Source: JAGNZR01 sp051652785 (GTDB taxonomy: Bacteria > Fusobacteriota > Fusobacteriia > Fusobacteriales > Fusobacteriaceae). Taken from it: a DNA stretch of 39,024 nucleotides. Position 1 is the stretch's first letter. Each line of letters begins with the position of its first letter. The notes below the pieces were generated by a model, which was not told where the DNA came from, searched no databases, and saw nothing but the letters and a program-made list of their open reading frames with translations. Shown here piece after piece: positions 23,901 through 32,586 of the stretch. The translations under genes and the position numbers were made by a program. Where the stretch lies: positions 1 to 39,024 of the forward strand of contig JBOFUX010000062.1 in NCBI GenBank assembly GCA_051652785.1, in the 5' to 3' direction.

Positions 23901-25258
23901 ACTTTTCGTTAAAAGGAAATAAATTTAATATTGATAAATTTAAAGGTACAATAAATGATGGAAGTGCTCAAATAGAAGGGGATATGATAATTCCAACAAT
24001 TGTAGAAGTTAGAAAAAATCCATTTTTTTATAAGGAACTAAAATATAATATTAAAGTAATAGCAAAAAATATTGATTATAAGTTTAAAGATTATATGTCT
24101 TTTATTGTAAGCACAGAGTTAAATTTAAATGCTAATAAAATTATAGGAAAGCTAGAAATAAAAAAAGGAATAATTGAAAAAATTTTAGGAGTGTCTGATG
24201 GATTTGATTTGTTTGGCATTATAAAAAAATTTCTATTAAACAAATTTTCTAGCAATAGAGATACAATGAAAAATTTAACTTTAGATTCTGAAGAAAACAT
24301 CAAGTTATTAACAAAAGATTTAGAAGTAAATATAGATTTTAAAATAATAGAAGGAATAAAGTTAGATATTCTCAGCGTTGTAAATATAGTTGAAGACATA
24401 GAGGGGAAAATTTTAGGACAAGGGAAACTTAGTGGAAAAGATGAAAAAATTAATTTTTTAGGAGAATTTGAAATAAATAATGGAAGATTTACACTGAATG
24501 GAAATGATTTTAAAGTTTCTAGTGCTCTATTGTTATTCAATAAAAATTACGATTATTTCCCAGAGGTAAATCCTACATTAATTTTTGATTCTAGTACTAG
24601 AATGGTAAGTGATAATATGGAAATATCATTAAGTGGAGAAATGGAGAATCTCAATTTTAGAATTAAAGCAAATGGAGAGAGCTCTTCTGGTAGTTTAAAT
24701 TCATTTTTATATAGTGAAGAAGATAGTCAGAAGACTAATGCTTCTACTTTAATTTTAAGAAACTTAATAGATTCTCAAATATCAAATACTTTATTAGGAC
24801 CAGTTTCAAAAAGAATAAAAAAGTGGTTTGGATTATCCAAATTAAAAATAAGTTCAGAATTTAATAGTTTACCTAGCGAGTCTACAACTAATGAAAGAAC
24901 ATCTAAAAAATCAAATTCTAACTTTGCACTAGGTGCTAAAATTCAAATAGAAGATTTTATATATAAAGAAAAATTATATTGGATAGCAGATGCTAAAATT
25001 AGCAGTAGTGGTGTAAAAGAAAGTGATATAGAAAGTAGTAATAGTAATAGAGATTCCACTGATAAATATAGAATTGGTCTAGAATATAGATTTAAAGAAG
25101 GTAGAAGTATTGGTATAGGTGGAGAAAGCAAAATAAATCAAGAAAGTGGAATTCAGAATAAAAAAACAAGTAATGATCAATCTATTAATTATTATATTGA
25201 CTTTAAGATGGAGAAAAAGTATGATAGTATAAGAGAAATATTTAAAAATATATTTTAA
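20942..25258 (+). CDS. tamB: TamB-like translocation and assembly module / AsmA-like protein
   Basis: This protein of about 1438 residues spans the envelope. A basic start and one N-terminal membrane helix (about 12-40) anchor it in the inner membrane. The rest is a long series of lysine/asparagine-rich alternating beta strands as in TamB/YhdP beta-taco proteins, with a conserved TamB (DUF490) domain near the C terminus (about 1150-1390). TamB-type proteins help insert outer-membrane proteins or carry phospholipid across the periplasm. I chose ATG 20942, with AGGAGG at 20931-20936; the in-frame ATG 20918 precedes that site. The gene directly upstream of bamA supports an outer-membrane role. 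Residues 326-333 are an exact LN-dipeptide repeat. No tamA gene is separate here; bamA may be its partner. Confidence 0.85.
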   Translation: MSFFKKNKKKLLIIIPLSFFFAIIYSFIFHFIFTISVILSLVLGPKFSIGNIEFKEKNKIFVENVSLKYKNQEIIKTPKMIIEYDLENKFSNILKKITVLGGKAIIIRKNESINFVDAFAGANENSKVKSGTKVPIELIEAKNVDVTFRDLSYKEPIEIEIFSTNGYVSFDKEKGIDLLFQGKTHNEEEAFYSFNNYEKKYSMTIKAQNIELNTNNMQFAYYSEDLEYSKGKGNINLTIDSDGLFGIVNFKELDIKYLAFSELAKDTNGKIEFLGNRINIDANFNIFNKKRKVLMDYDFENDLIIKIPLEKMTYAEVAHYKLLEDLNLNLNLNKYNFDNVDITLKLDKKQEFSATIDFKISDILEKNITLKNNLGKLIYTNESVDIKLLNSDLELSSFKKKLNFSLNIKDKKGNFKYYLDDFTGDGDIFFEENYLGINQKSGFMIFDSKYMYENKNYTLESNLDKEESFKLVYDFKNKILKKIGGKTKFDFFGNLVGELSIEGKNNEGEIKNLKLFNKDKKLNFELNGKFDLKDLKYNFKFKTHNFLFEKIVKEKKLGIRHSLFGSLKGEKRNMILDIEGLLEEIRYGELKASGTKISLRLKKNILEILDFSNNFMRIYGKYNIINNKLDFKFNINDLFSEKIGLKDMKFNILESVGDIKGELNNPKINLKISKAYVEMPNKEKMNIQLNSKMTLSEINIEELQINENNKFRGKYKIKESSYWMKGHILEKDFSKYIEDKNFKYRVIGLVDIKGIGKKIEIYSDFSIDNIYYKGTDLPKIKGKISYQSNKLINGILSLKEINIFKENYRIATLRGDINLENGIMNLGISEKGIELKKIGISEVLEGSVDLKAKIEGAISDPLYSISLNSSSFGIREIKFENMITKITGNKEQIKLDLFKTNYLENTFSSSGNFSLKDEKYNLQLISPKIKLDFLDLFLKKYEINEIKGEAEFNLSISNTGNNGVFKGEKISFNSEKYGIKGENLNFNFSLKGNKFNIDKFKGTINDGSAQIEGDMIIPTIVEVRKNPFFYKELKYNIKVIAKNIDYKFKDYMSFIVSTELNLNANKIIGKLEIKKGIIEKILGVSDGFDLFGIIKKFLLNKFSSNRDTMKNLTLDSEENIKLLTKDLEVNIDFKIIEGIKLDILSVVNIVEDIEGKILGQGKLSGKDEKINFLGEFEINNGRFTLNGNDFKVSSALLLFNKNYDYFPEVNPTLIFDSSTRMVSDNMEISLSGEMENLNFRIKANGESSSGSLNSFLYSEEDSQKTNASTLILRNLIDSQISNTLLGPVSKRIKKWFGLSKLKISSEFNSLPSESTTNERTSKKSNSNFALGAKIQIEDFIYKEKLYWIADAKISSSGVKESDIESSNSNRDSTDKYRIGLEYRFKEGRSIGIGGESKINQESGIQNKKTSNDQSINYYIDFKMEKKYDSIREIFKNIF
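21916..21939 (+). repeat. In-frame hexanucleotide repeat (TTTAAA x4) in tamB
   Basis: Four perfect copies encoding Leu-Asn four times (about residues 326-333). Copy-number change stays in frame and would lengthen or shorten one beta-strand-like segment. Confidence 0.85.
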
Positions 25259-25289
25259 ATATAATTTTAAACAAAATGGAGGCTAATAA

Positions 25290-27356
25290 ATGAGAAGGTA
25301 CTTAATGATTCTAATGGGGATACTCATAGCATTTGTAACCTATGCTGAAACTGCAAGAGAGGACTATGTAGTCAATAGTGTAGAGATTTATAACAACCGA
25401 GAGATCCCAGCGGAGTTAATCCTATCCCAAATGGATTTAAAAAAAGGAGAAAAATTCTCTACAGAAAAATTAATTAAAGACTATAATAAATTAAAAAAAT
25501 TAAATTATGTTAAAGAATTATCAATGTTTCCTAAACCCTATGATGGTGGAATAAAATTAGTAATAGAGGTGAAAGAAAAATCTGACGCTAAAATTTTACT
25601 TGAAAAAAAAGGAATAATTCCTAATAGTGAGAGAGATAGAGTAGATACAACTTTAGTTATTACAGATTTGAAAATTCAAGGTCTCAGACATCTAAATACT
25701 TCTGAACTAAAAAAGAAATTAGAAATAGAGACTGGGGGATATTTTTCAGAAAAAAAAGTTATAGATGGAGAAAAAATTCTGATTGAAACAGGAAATTTTA
25801 GTAGTGTGGAATCTAAAACTATAAAATCTAGCAATGGAGTAGAGATAATTTATACTGTTGTTGAAAATCCAATTTTAAATGGAATAAACATAATTGGAAA
25901 TACAATAATTAGTACAGAAGACATATTAAAAATAATGAAAACTAAATCAGGAGAAGTATTTAGTGTAAAAACAATAAGAGAAGATAGAGAAAGAGTTTTA
26001 AATAAATATTACGATTCTGGTTATATTTTAGCTGAAATAATAGATATTGATATTAATAATAACTTAGAATTAGAGTTTGTTTTAAGTGAGGGAACAATCA
26101 GGAATGTTGAATATAAAAAAATGATAACAAAACAAAAGGGTGAAAGAAGAAAACCAACTGATGATATTCTTAAAACAAAAGAGTTTGTGATAAAAAGAGA
26201 AGTAGAAATAGTTCCAAATACAGTATTTAATATAAAAAGTTATGATGAAACAAGTAAAAATTTAATGAGAACAGGACATTTTAAAAATATAAAATATAAT
26301 GCTAATACAATTCCAGGAGATCCAGATGGAAGAAGTTTAGTTTTACTTATGGATGAGGAAAGAACTGCTGTATTACAAGGAGCGGTTTCTTATGGCTCAG
26401 AAATTGGACTACTTGGTATGCTTTCAGTAAGAGATACAAACTGGTCTGGTAGAGGCCAAAATTTAGGTGTAACTTTTGAAAAGTCAAATGAATCATATTC
26501 TAGTTTTTCGTTGGATTTCTATGATCCTTGGATAAAAGGAACAGATAGATTATCGTGGGGTTGGAGTTTATACAAGACGACTTCTGAAGTTGATGATAGT
26601 AATATGTTTAATGAAATAGATACTTATGGAGGAAAATTTAATTTAGGAAAAGGTTTGTCAAAAGATGTGAGAATATCTCTTGGAGCTAAATTAGAAGAAA
26701 TAAAAGAAACACCTAAAAATGGTGCTTTAAATAAAAAGGGAATACTTTATGAAGATGATAAATATATGCTTTGGAGTATATTTCCTGCAATAACGTATGA
26801 TACTAGAAATAATCCTTTAAATGCTACTTCAGGTGAATATGGAAAGCTTCAGCTTGAGGGAGGTTATGCCTCTGGAAATAATGCTGATTATTTTGGAAAT
26901 ATCACTTTAGAATTAAGAAAATATCATAGAGGACTTTTCAAAAAAAATACTATGGCCTATAGAGCAGTTGGAGGAATAATGTCTATGTCAACAAAAGAAT
27001 CACAAAGATTTTGGGTTGGTGGAAATTCTTTACGAGGTTATGATGGTGGTTTTTTTCAAGGTACTCAAAAATTAGTTTTAACAATGGAAAATAGAACTCA
27101 AATGAATGATGTTTTAGGATTTGTAGTATTTGCTGATGTTGGAAGAGCTTGGGAACAACGACCTGAAGATACTGGATATTATAATTTAGATAGGGATAAA
27201 AAATTTCCAAATGAAATAGCAACATCAGCAGGAGTAGGACTAAGAATAAATACTCCAATGGGTCCGTTAAGATTTGATTTTGGATGGCCTGTGGGAAGAA
27301 AAGTTAAAGGAACTGATGGAATGCAATTCTATTTCAATATGGGTCAATCTTTTTAA
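25290..27356 (+). CDS. bamA: Outer-membrane protein assembly factor BamA
   Basis: This 688-residue Omp85 protein inserts beta-barrel proteins into the outer membrane. A signal peptide (1-20, ending FVTYA) is followed by POTRA repeats from about 25 to 350 (NSVEIYNNREIPAELILSQM; LKIQGLRHLNTSELKKKL; INIIGNTIISTEDILKIM) and a C-terminal 16-strand barrel from about 365. The loop-6 motif appears as SLRGYDGGFF with R582, and the protein ends with the aromatic beta-signal (NMGQSF). The length is shorter than E. coli BamA (810) because of fewer or shorter POTRA domains. GGAGG lies before the ATG. It is flanked by tamB and the OmpH/Skp gene, a classic envelope-assembly order. Confidence 0.93.
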   Translation: MRRYLMILMGILIAFVTYAETAREDYVVNSVEIYNNREIPAELILSQMDLKKGEKFSTEKLIKDYNKLKKLNYVKELSMFPKPYDGGIKLVIEVKEKSDAKILLEKKGIIPNSERDRVDTTLVITDLKIQGLRHLNTSELKKKLEIETGGYFSEKKVIDGEKILIETGNFSSVESKTIKSSNGVEIIYTVVENPILNGINIIGNTIISTEDILKIMKTKSGEVFSVKTIREDRERVLNKYYDSGYILAEIIDIDINNNLELEFVLSEGTIRNVEYKKMITKQKGERRKPTDDILKTKEFVIKREVEIVPNTVFNIKSYDETSKNLMRTGHFKNIKYNANTIPGDPDGRSLVLLMDEERTAVLQGAVSYGSEIGLLGMLSVRDTNWSGRGQNLGVTFEKSNESYSSFSLDFYDPWIKGTDRLSWGWSLYKTTSEVDDSNMFNEIDTYGGKFNLGKGLSKDVRISLGAKLEEIKETPKNGALNKKGILYEDDKYMLWSIFPAITYDTRNNPLNATSGEYGKLQLEGGYASGNNADYFGNITLELRKYHRGLFKKNTMAYRAVGGIMSMSTKESQRFWVGGNSLRGYDGGFFQGTQKLVLTMENRTQMNDVLGFVVFADVGRAWEQRPEDTGYYNLDRDKKFPNEIATSAGVGLRINTPMGPLRFDFGWPVGRKVKGTDGMQFYFNMGQSF

Positions 27357-27429
27357 AAAAAAATTTAAACTTATTAGGTAAAATTTAAGTCTAAATATAA
27401 AATAAAAAATAGTAAATTTAGGAGGAAAA

Positions 27430-27915
27430 ATGAAAAAAATATCTATATTAGCTTTAACAATGGTAATATCAGTATCATCATTAGCAATAAAGATTGGTTA
27501 TTTAAATACAGAAGAAGTTTTTCAAAAATATTCTCAGACAAAAATATTACAGACTAACTTGCAAAATGAGAAAACTAGATTAGAAACAGAAATAAAGAAA
27601 AAAGAGGTTGTACTTCAAAAAATGCAAGTAGAATTGCAGTCTAAAGGAGATAAAGTAACAGATGCAGAAAAAAAACAATTTGAAGAGGAAGTAAAAAAAT
27701 TCCAAAAATTTGTTAAGGATTCTCAAACAAAATTAGGGAAAGAAGAAATGGCTAGATTAAAAGAAATAGAGGTTAATATTAATAATACTGTAAAAAAAAT
27801 AGCTACTGATGGAACATACGATTATATTTTAGAAGCTGGAGCTGTTAAGTTTGGTGGAGAAAATGTAACTTCAAAGGTATTGACTGAAATGGAGAAAAAT
27901 ATAAAGAAAAATTAA
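27430..27915 (+). CDS. Periplasmic chaperone, OmpH/Skp family
   Basis: This 161-residue secreted protein is expected to hold unfolded outer-membrane proteins in the periplasm on the way to BamA. A signal peptide (1-19, ending VSSLA) leads to IKIGYLNTEEVFQKYSQ, the OmpH start motif, then a long lysine/glutamate/glutamine-rich coiled coil (about 40-115) and a compact end (YDYILEAGAVKFGG). The length is typical of Skp (about 160). AGGAGG lies before the ATG. The position between bamA and lpxD matches the order found in many Gram-negative bacteria. Confidence 0.9.
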   Translation: MKKISILALTMVISVSSLAIKIGYLNTEEVFQKYSQTKILQTNLQNEKTRLETEIKKKEVVLQKMQVELQSKGDKVTDAEKKQFEEEVKKFQKFVKDSQTKLGKEEMARLKEIEVNINNTVKKIATDGTYDYILEAGAVKFGGENVTSKVLTEMEKNIKKN

Positions 27916-27943
27916 AAAATTGATTCTAAGGAGGGAGTTAACA

Positions 27944-28960
27944 GTGGAATATAAACTGATAGAACTGATAACTCTTTTTGACTGTGAAACTAAGGGAGAT
28001 TTAAGCCAAGAAACTATTTCTGGGCTTGCTCCCTTTTTTCAAGCTCAAGAAGATAGTTTAACATTTGCATCAGATGAAAAATTTTTAAAAAAATTAAATG
28101 AGACAAAGGCAAAAGTAGTAATTGTTCCATGGGGGATTAAATTGCCTGAAAATGGTAAAATTTATATATCGGTAAAAGAAAATCCAAGAACATTAATGCC
28201 TAAAATTTTAAATTTTTTTAAAAAATCTATAAAAAAAATGGAGAAAATGATAGAAGATACTTGTATGATAGGAGCTGATTGTGAGATAGGTCCAAATGTT
28301 TATTTAGGACATGACACTGTAATAGGGAATAGAGTCAAAATTATGCCTGGTGCAGTGATCTGTCAAGGAGTAAAAATAGGAGATGAAAGCATCATTAATC
28401 CCAATGTAACAATTCGAGAATTTTGCATACTGGGGAAAGGGTGTATAATTCAGCCAGGGGCAGTAATAGGTTCTGATGGTTTTGGATATACAAAAATAGA
28501 TGGAATTAATACAAAAATAGAACAGATCGGTGCTGTTATATTAGAAGATTATGTAGAAATAGGTGGAAATACAACTGTGGATAGAGGGGCAATAGGAGAT
28601 ACAATAATAAAAAAATATACAAAAATTGATAATTTGGTTCAAATTGCACATAATGATATAATTGGTGAAAATTGTTTAATCATATCCCAAGTTGGTATAG
28701 CTGGAAGTACAGAAATTGGTAACAATACAATATTAGCAGGACAGGTTGGTGTAGGCGGACACTTAAAAATTGGTAATAACGTTATAATTGCAGCTAAATC
28801 AGGAGTAATAGCAAATATTGAAGATAATAAAAATCTTTCAGGCTATCCAGTGGTGGATCATAGAGAGGATATGAAAATAAAGATAGGAATGAAAAAATTA
28901 CCAGAATTATTAAAAAAAATAAAAGAAATTGATAAAAAATTAAATAATATGATAAAATAG
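27944..28960 (+). CDS. lpxD: UDP-3-O-acylglucosamine N-acyltransferase
   Basis: This 338-residue enzyme adds an N-linked hydroxyacyl chain to UDP-3-O-acyl-glucosamine, the third step of lipid A synthesis. After an N-terminal uridine-binding domain (1-100) there is a left-handed beta helix of hexapeptide repeats (about 103-300; IGADCEIGPNVYLGHDTVIG), with GAVIGSDGFGY (172-182) and the catalytic His in VQIAHNDIIG (H236). I set the start at GTG 27944, because AAGGAGG (27928-27934) lies 9 bases before it; the in-frame TTG 27920 precedes that site. The C-terminal helix is short. It shows that lipid A is made here, and it follows the ompH gene. Confidence 0.93.
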   Translation: MEYKLIELITLFDCETKGDLSQETISGLAPFFQAQEDSLTFASDEKFLKKLNETKAKVVIVPWGIKLPENGKIYISVKENPRTLMPKILNFFKKSIKKMEKMIEDTCMIGADCEIGPNVYLGHDTVIGNRVKIMPGAVICQGVKIGDESIINPNVTIREFCILGKGCIIQPGAVIGSDGFGYTKIDGINTKIEQIGAVILEDYVEIGGNTTVDRGAIGDTIIKKYTKIDNLVQIAHNDIIGENCLIISQVGIAGSTEIGNNTILAGQVGVGGHLKIGNNVIIAAKSGVIANIEDNKNLSGYPVVDHREDMKIKIGMKKLPELLKKIKEIDKKLNNMIK

Positions 28961-28964
28961 TTTA

Positions 28965-29015
<51 letters not shown>

Positions 29016-29030
29016 CAAAATGAGGTTAAA

Positions 29031-29624
29031 ATGAAAAAAAGAATTTATTTTAATAAATATGAAGATTTAAGATTTATTTCTCACTTGGATCTTTTAAGAT
29101 TTTTTGAAAGAGCAACACTAAAAGCAGATATATCAGTGAAATATAGTCAAGGATTTCATCCAAGACCTAAATTTTCCTTTGGAAATCCTGTTTCATTAGG
29201 AACAGAAGCTTTTAATGAAATTATGGATATGGAAACAGAAATAGATATTTCAAATGAAGAGGTTTTTAATAAAATGAATTCTATAAATGTTTTAGGCTTT
29301 AAAGTAGTAAAAGTTGAAGATATAATTGATAAATTATCAATAGTAGAAAAATTTAAAATTTCTATTTATAATATAATAGGAACAAAAAATCAGTTAGATA
29401 CATTGGAAATATTGTTAAATTTAGAAAATATAATAGATAGAAAAGAAAAAAATGGAAAAATAATAGAAAGAAATTTAAAAGAAAAAATAAATCAGTATAT
29501 TAGAAATTCAGATGAAGAGATAACAATACACCTGATTAATGGATCGCCAAATGCATATTTAGACAAGGTGGGGATAAAATTAGGAGATGTTGCTATAAAG
29601 AAAATGGGATATATAGTTGAGTAG
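29031..29624 (+). CDS. TIGR03936/DUF2344 protein (radical-SAM associated)
   Basis: This 197-residue cytosolic protein matches the DUF2344 family by its start IYFNKYEDLRFISHLDLLRFFER and the block KYSQGFHPRPKFSFGNPVSLGTEA. The family is usually adjacent or fused to a B12-binding radical SAM protein (TIGR03960), and its function is unknown; a link to tRNA or ribosome modification has been suggested. No radical SAM gene lies next to it here. The ribosome binding site TGAGGT follows directly after the TAAA tract. The length is normal for the stand-alone form. It has no signal peptide or membrane segment. Confidence 0.85.
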   Translation: MKKRIYFNKYEDLRFISHLDLLRFFERATLKADISVKYSQGFHPRPKFSFGNPVSLGTEAFNEIMDMETEIDISNEEVFNKMNSINVLGFKVVKVEDIIDKLSIVEKFKISIYNIIGTKNQLDTLEILLNLENIIDRKEKNGKIIERNLKEKINQYIRNSDEEITIHLINGSPNAYLDKVGIKLGDVAIKKMGYIVE

Positions 29625-29662
29625 ATTATAAAATAAAAAATAATAGTTTAAGGGGTTGAATT

Positions 29663-30934
29663 ATGTTAGAGTTAAGATTTATTCGTGATAATATTGAATT
29701 TTTACAAGATATGTTAATAAAAAGAGGCAGCAAAATGGATCTTAAGGAGTTTGAGCAATTAGATGCAGAAAGAAGGGAGATATTAACTGAAGTAGAAGCT
29801 CTAAGAAATAAAAGAAATAAAGTTTCATTAGAGGTTGCAAAAATAAAAAAAGATGGTGAAGATGCTTCTGAAATAATAAAAGAGATGGGAACTGTAGGAA
29901 GTAGAATAAAAGAATTAGATGCTGATTTATCTATAATAGACGAAAAACTAACTTATATTCAAATGACAATTCCAAATGTATATCATAAGTCTACTCCAAT
30001 AGGTAAAGATGAGAATGATAATATAGAAGTAAGAAGATGGGGAACTCCGAATAAATTTTCTTTCACTCCTAAAACACATTGGGAAATTGGAGAAAATTTA
30101 GAAATCTTAGATTTTGAAAGAGGCGCTAAATTAGGAGGATCAAGGTTTGTGATTTATAGAGGAATGGGAGCTAAATTAGAGAGAGCTCTTATTAATTTTA
30201 TGCTGGATACTCATACAACTGAACATGGGTATACAGAACATATAACACCTTTTTTAGTAAAAAAAGAAATTTGTGAGGGGACAGGACAACTTCCTAAATT
30301 TGAAGATGATATGTATAGAACCACTGATGATATGTATTTAATTTCAACTTCAGAAATAACAATGACAAATATTCATAGGGAAGAAATTTTAAATGAAAAG
30401 GAATTGCCTAAATATTATACAGCATATTCCCCTTGTTTTAGAAGAGAGGCTGGCTCATATGGAAGAGATGTAAAAGGTCTTATAAGATTGCATCAATTTA
30501 ATAAAGTTGAAATGGTAAAACTTTCAACTCCAAATACATCCTTTGATGAACTTGAAAAAATGGTTGTAAATGCTGAAGTAATATTACAAAAATTAGAATT
30601 ACCTTATAGAATTATTGATTTATGTTCTGGAGATATAGGGTTTGGAGCTGCTAAAACTTATGATTTAGAAGTATGGTTACCATCAGAAAATAAATATAGA
30701 GAAATTTCATCTTGTTCTAATTGTACTGATTTTCAGGCTAGAAGAATGGGACTTAAATATAGACCAGATACAACTTCAAAAAGTGAATTTGTGCATACAT
30801 TAAATGGTTCTGGTTTAGCTGTGGGAAGGACTGTTGTTGCTATAATGGAAAATTATCAACAAGAAGATGGCTCTTTTATAGTTCCTAAGGTGCTAGTGCC
30901 GTATATGCAAGGAGTAGAGATTGTTAAAAAGTAG
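29663..30934 (+). CDS. serS: Seryl-tRNA synthetase
   Basis: This 423-residue class II synthetase charges tRNA-Ser (and tRNA-Sec) with serine. The N-terminal antiparallel coiled coil (about 28-100) reaches the tRNA variable arm. The catalytic domain shows TSEITMTNIHREE, motif 2 SPCFRREAGSYGRDVKGLIR, FNKVEMV and motif 3 NGSGLAVGRTVVAIMENYQ. The length is typical (about 420-425). The ribosome binding site is AGGGG. The TAG stop lies inside the next gene, which overlaps by 14 bases. There was no T-box leader to see in the 38-base gap upstream. Confidence 0.96.
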   Translation: MLELRFIRDNIEFLQDMLIKRGSKMDLKEFEQLDAERREILTEVEALRNKRNKVSLEVAKIKKDGEDASEIIKEMGTVGSRIKELDADLSIIDEKLTYIQMTIPNVYHKSTPIGKDENDNIEVRRWGTPNKFSFTPKTHWEIGENLEILDFERGAKLGGSRFVIYRGMGAKLERALINFMLDTHTTEHGYTEHITPFLVKKEICEGTGQLPKFEDDMYRTTDDMYLISTSEITMTNIHREEILNEKELPKYYTAYSPCFRREAGSYGRDVKGLIRLHQFNKVEMVKLSTPNTSFDELEKMVVNAEVILQKLELPYRIIDLCSGDIGFGAAKTYDLEVWLPSENKYREISSCSNCTDFQARRMGLKYRPDTTSKSEFVHTLNGSGLAVGRTVVAIMENYQQEDGSFIVPKVLVPYMQGVEIVKK

Positions 30935-31391
30935 TATATTAGTTCTATTATTACTGAGTATATATTTTAATGAGATAAAAATAATTAGTATAGTCTTTTT
31001 ATTAAATTTTATTATTAATTTAGTATATAATAAAGATATTTTAAAAAATTTAAAGAGTTTAAAAATATTTATATTTTTTTATATTTCTACTTTTATATTT
31101 CAATTTATTTTTAATCAAGAAGGGGAAGTTTTTTTTAAAATATTTGGAATATACATCACAAGAGAAGGAGTGAATCAATTTTTATTAAGTTTTTTAAGAA
31201 TTATTAATTTACTAATGCTTTCTTGGTTAGCTAGCTATAGTAAAATATTTGGAAAAGGATTTGGAAAATACCAAAGAGTTATAGAAAACGTTATTTTATT
31301 AATTCCACAAGTAATAAATTTATTTAAAAAAAAAATGAAACTAAAGTGGTTTTTTAGATATATTTTAAAACAAATAAAGGTTAAAATATAA
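30921..31391 (+). CDS. Small membrane protein resembling an ECF transporter T component
   Basis: This 156-residue protein has four or five hydrophobic segments: about 4-36, 46-64 and 84-104, and a weaker one around 118-132. The order GIYITREGVNQFLLSFLRIINLLMLSWL resembles EcfT/CbiQ subunits, which connect ATPases to a vitamin- or metal-binding subunit. It is shorter than usual EcfT (about 260) and I do not see the Ala-Arg-Gly ATPase-coupling motifs, so it may be a truncated or divergent relative. Translation would start at TTG 30921 inside the serS end; AAGGAG (30909-30914) is 6 bases upstream. The highly basic C terminus (FKKKMKLKWFFRYILKQIK) faces the cytoplasm by the positive-inside rule. 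Confidence 0.5.
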   Translation: MLKSSILVLLLLSIYFNEIKIISIVFLLNFIINLVYNKDILKNLKSLKIFIFFYISTFIFQFIFNQEGEVFFKIFGIYITREGVNQFLLSFLRIINLLMLSWLASYSKIFGKGFGKYQRVIENVILLIPQVINLFKKKMKLKWFFRYILKQIKVKI

Positions 31392-31403
31392 TCCTTATTA
31401 AAC

Positions 31404-31432
31404 TTGATATTTAATAAAATATTTGATACACT
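31404..31432 (+). promoter_or_regulatory. Promoter of fba
   Basis: TTGATA (31404-31409), 17-base spacer, TACACT (31427-31432), 45 bases before the ATG. Confidence 0.6.
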
Positions 31433-31476
31433 AAGAACATAGAGTTAATTACAGTAAATTATTAGGAGGAAGTTAA

Positions 31477-32457
31477 ATGGGATATAAATATAAAGAATTA
31501 GGACTTTCAAACACAAGAGAAATGTTTAAAAAAGCAAATGCTGAAGGTTATGCAGTTCCAGCTTTTAATTTTAATAATATGGAGCAAATGTTAGCAATAG
31601 TTGAGGCCTGTGCTGAAATGGGATCACCGGTAATTTTACAATGTTCTACTGGAGCTTTAAAATACATGGGAACAGAAGTAGCACCTCTTTTAGGAAAAGC
31701 TGCTGTTGATGTTGCAAGAGCTATGAAATCTGATATTCCAGTATCGCTTCACTTAGACCATGGACCGGATTTAGCAGCAGTAAAAACTGCTATTGAGTGT
31801 GGATTCTCTTCTGTTATGATAGATGGTTCTCATCATTCATTTGAAGAAAATATAAGAGTATCTAAAGAAGTTGTAGAATATGCTCATTCTCTAGATGTTA
31901 CAGTGGAAGCAGAATTAGGCGTGTTAGCAGGAATAGAAGATGATATTAGTGCTGAGCATCATCAGTTCACACAACCAGATGAAGTTGAAGAATTTGTAAC
32001 AAGAACAGGAGTAGATTCATTAGCGATAGCAATAGGAACTTCTCACGGAGCACATAAATTTAAACCTGGTGAAGATCCAAAATTAAAGCTTGATATTCTT
32101 ATTGAAGTAGAAAAAAGATTACCAGGATTTCCAATAGTACTTCACGGTTCATCAGAAGTTCCAGGAAAATATATAGATATGTTGAGAAAATATGGTGGGG
32201 AAATATCAGATGCAATAGGAATTCCAGCTTCTGAGTTAAGAGGTGGCGCTAAATCTGGTGTTGCTAAGATAAATGTAGATACTGATGGAAGACTTGCTTT
32301 TACTGCAGGAATTAGAAAAGCATTTGCAACAAATCCAAAAGAATTTGATCCAAGAAAGTATTTATCAGTAGGAAAAGAAGAAATGAAATCTTATTATAAA
32401 ACTAAAATAACTGATGTATTTGGTTCTGAAGGGGCTTATAAAAAAGGAACAAAATAG
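31477..32457 (+). CDS. fba: Class II fructose-1,6-bisphosphate aldolase
   Basis: This 326-residue zinc enzyme splits fructose-1,6-bisphosphate into dihydroxyacetone phosphate and glyceraldehyde-3-phosphate in glycolysis and gluconeogenesis. Visible: SLHLDHGPD with D94 and zinc ligand H95, MIDGSHHSFEEN (114-125), EAELGVLAG (144-152), GTSHGAHKF with H190, and VLHGSSEVP with H223 and the phosphate loop; KINVDTDGRLAFT also matches. The sequence is of the class IIB type with relatives in fusobacteria and clostridia. AGGAGG lies before the ATG. It has its own promoter and terminator, so it is monocistronic and probably highly expressed. Confidence 0.96.
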   Translation: MGYKYKELGLSNTREMFKKANAEGYAVPAFNFNNMEQMLAIVEACAEMGSPVILQCSTGALKYMGTEVAPLLGKAAVDVARAMKSDIPVSLHLDHGPDLAAVKTAIECGFSSVMIDGSHHSFEENIRVSKEVVEYAHSLDVTVEAELGVLAGIEDDISAEHHQFTQPDEVEEFVTRTGVDSLAIAIGTSHGAHKFKPGEDPKLKLDILIEVEKRLPGFPIVLHGSSEVPGKYIDMLRKYGGEISDAIGIPASELRGGAKSGVAKINVDTDGRLAFTAGIRKAFATNPKEFDPRKYLSVGKEEMKSYYKTKITDVFGSEGAYKKGTK

Positions 32458-32468
32458 TTAAATAAAAA

Positions 32469-32498
32469 TAAAAGGTAACTAGAGATGGTTACCTTTTA
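32469..32498 (+). terminator. Terminator of fba
   Basis: An 11-bp stem TAAAAGGTAAC / GTTACCTTTTA with loop TAGAGATG, followed by TTTTTCT, 12 bases past the stop. A strong rho-independent terminator. Confidence 0.88.
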
Positions 32499-32510
32499 TT
32501 TTTCTATGTT

Positions 32511-32539
32511 TTGACAAAAAAAAAGATATATACTATAAT
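32511..32539 (+). promoter_or_regulatory. Consensus promoter of the pepT-mreC-recO-folD operon
   Basis: TTGACA (32511-32516), 17-base spacer, TATAAT (32534-32539): a perfect sigma-70 match on both boxes. It starts 13 bases after the fba terminator stem. Confidence 0.88.
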
Positions 32540-32586
32540 ATAAATAGAATAAAATTTAATAGTCCACAAAATAAGGAGGAATATAA

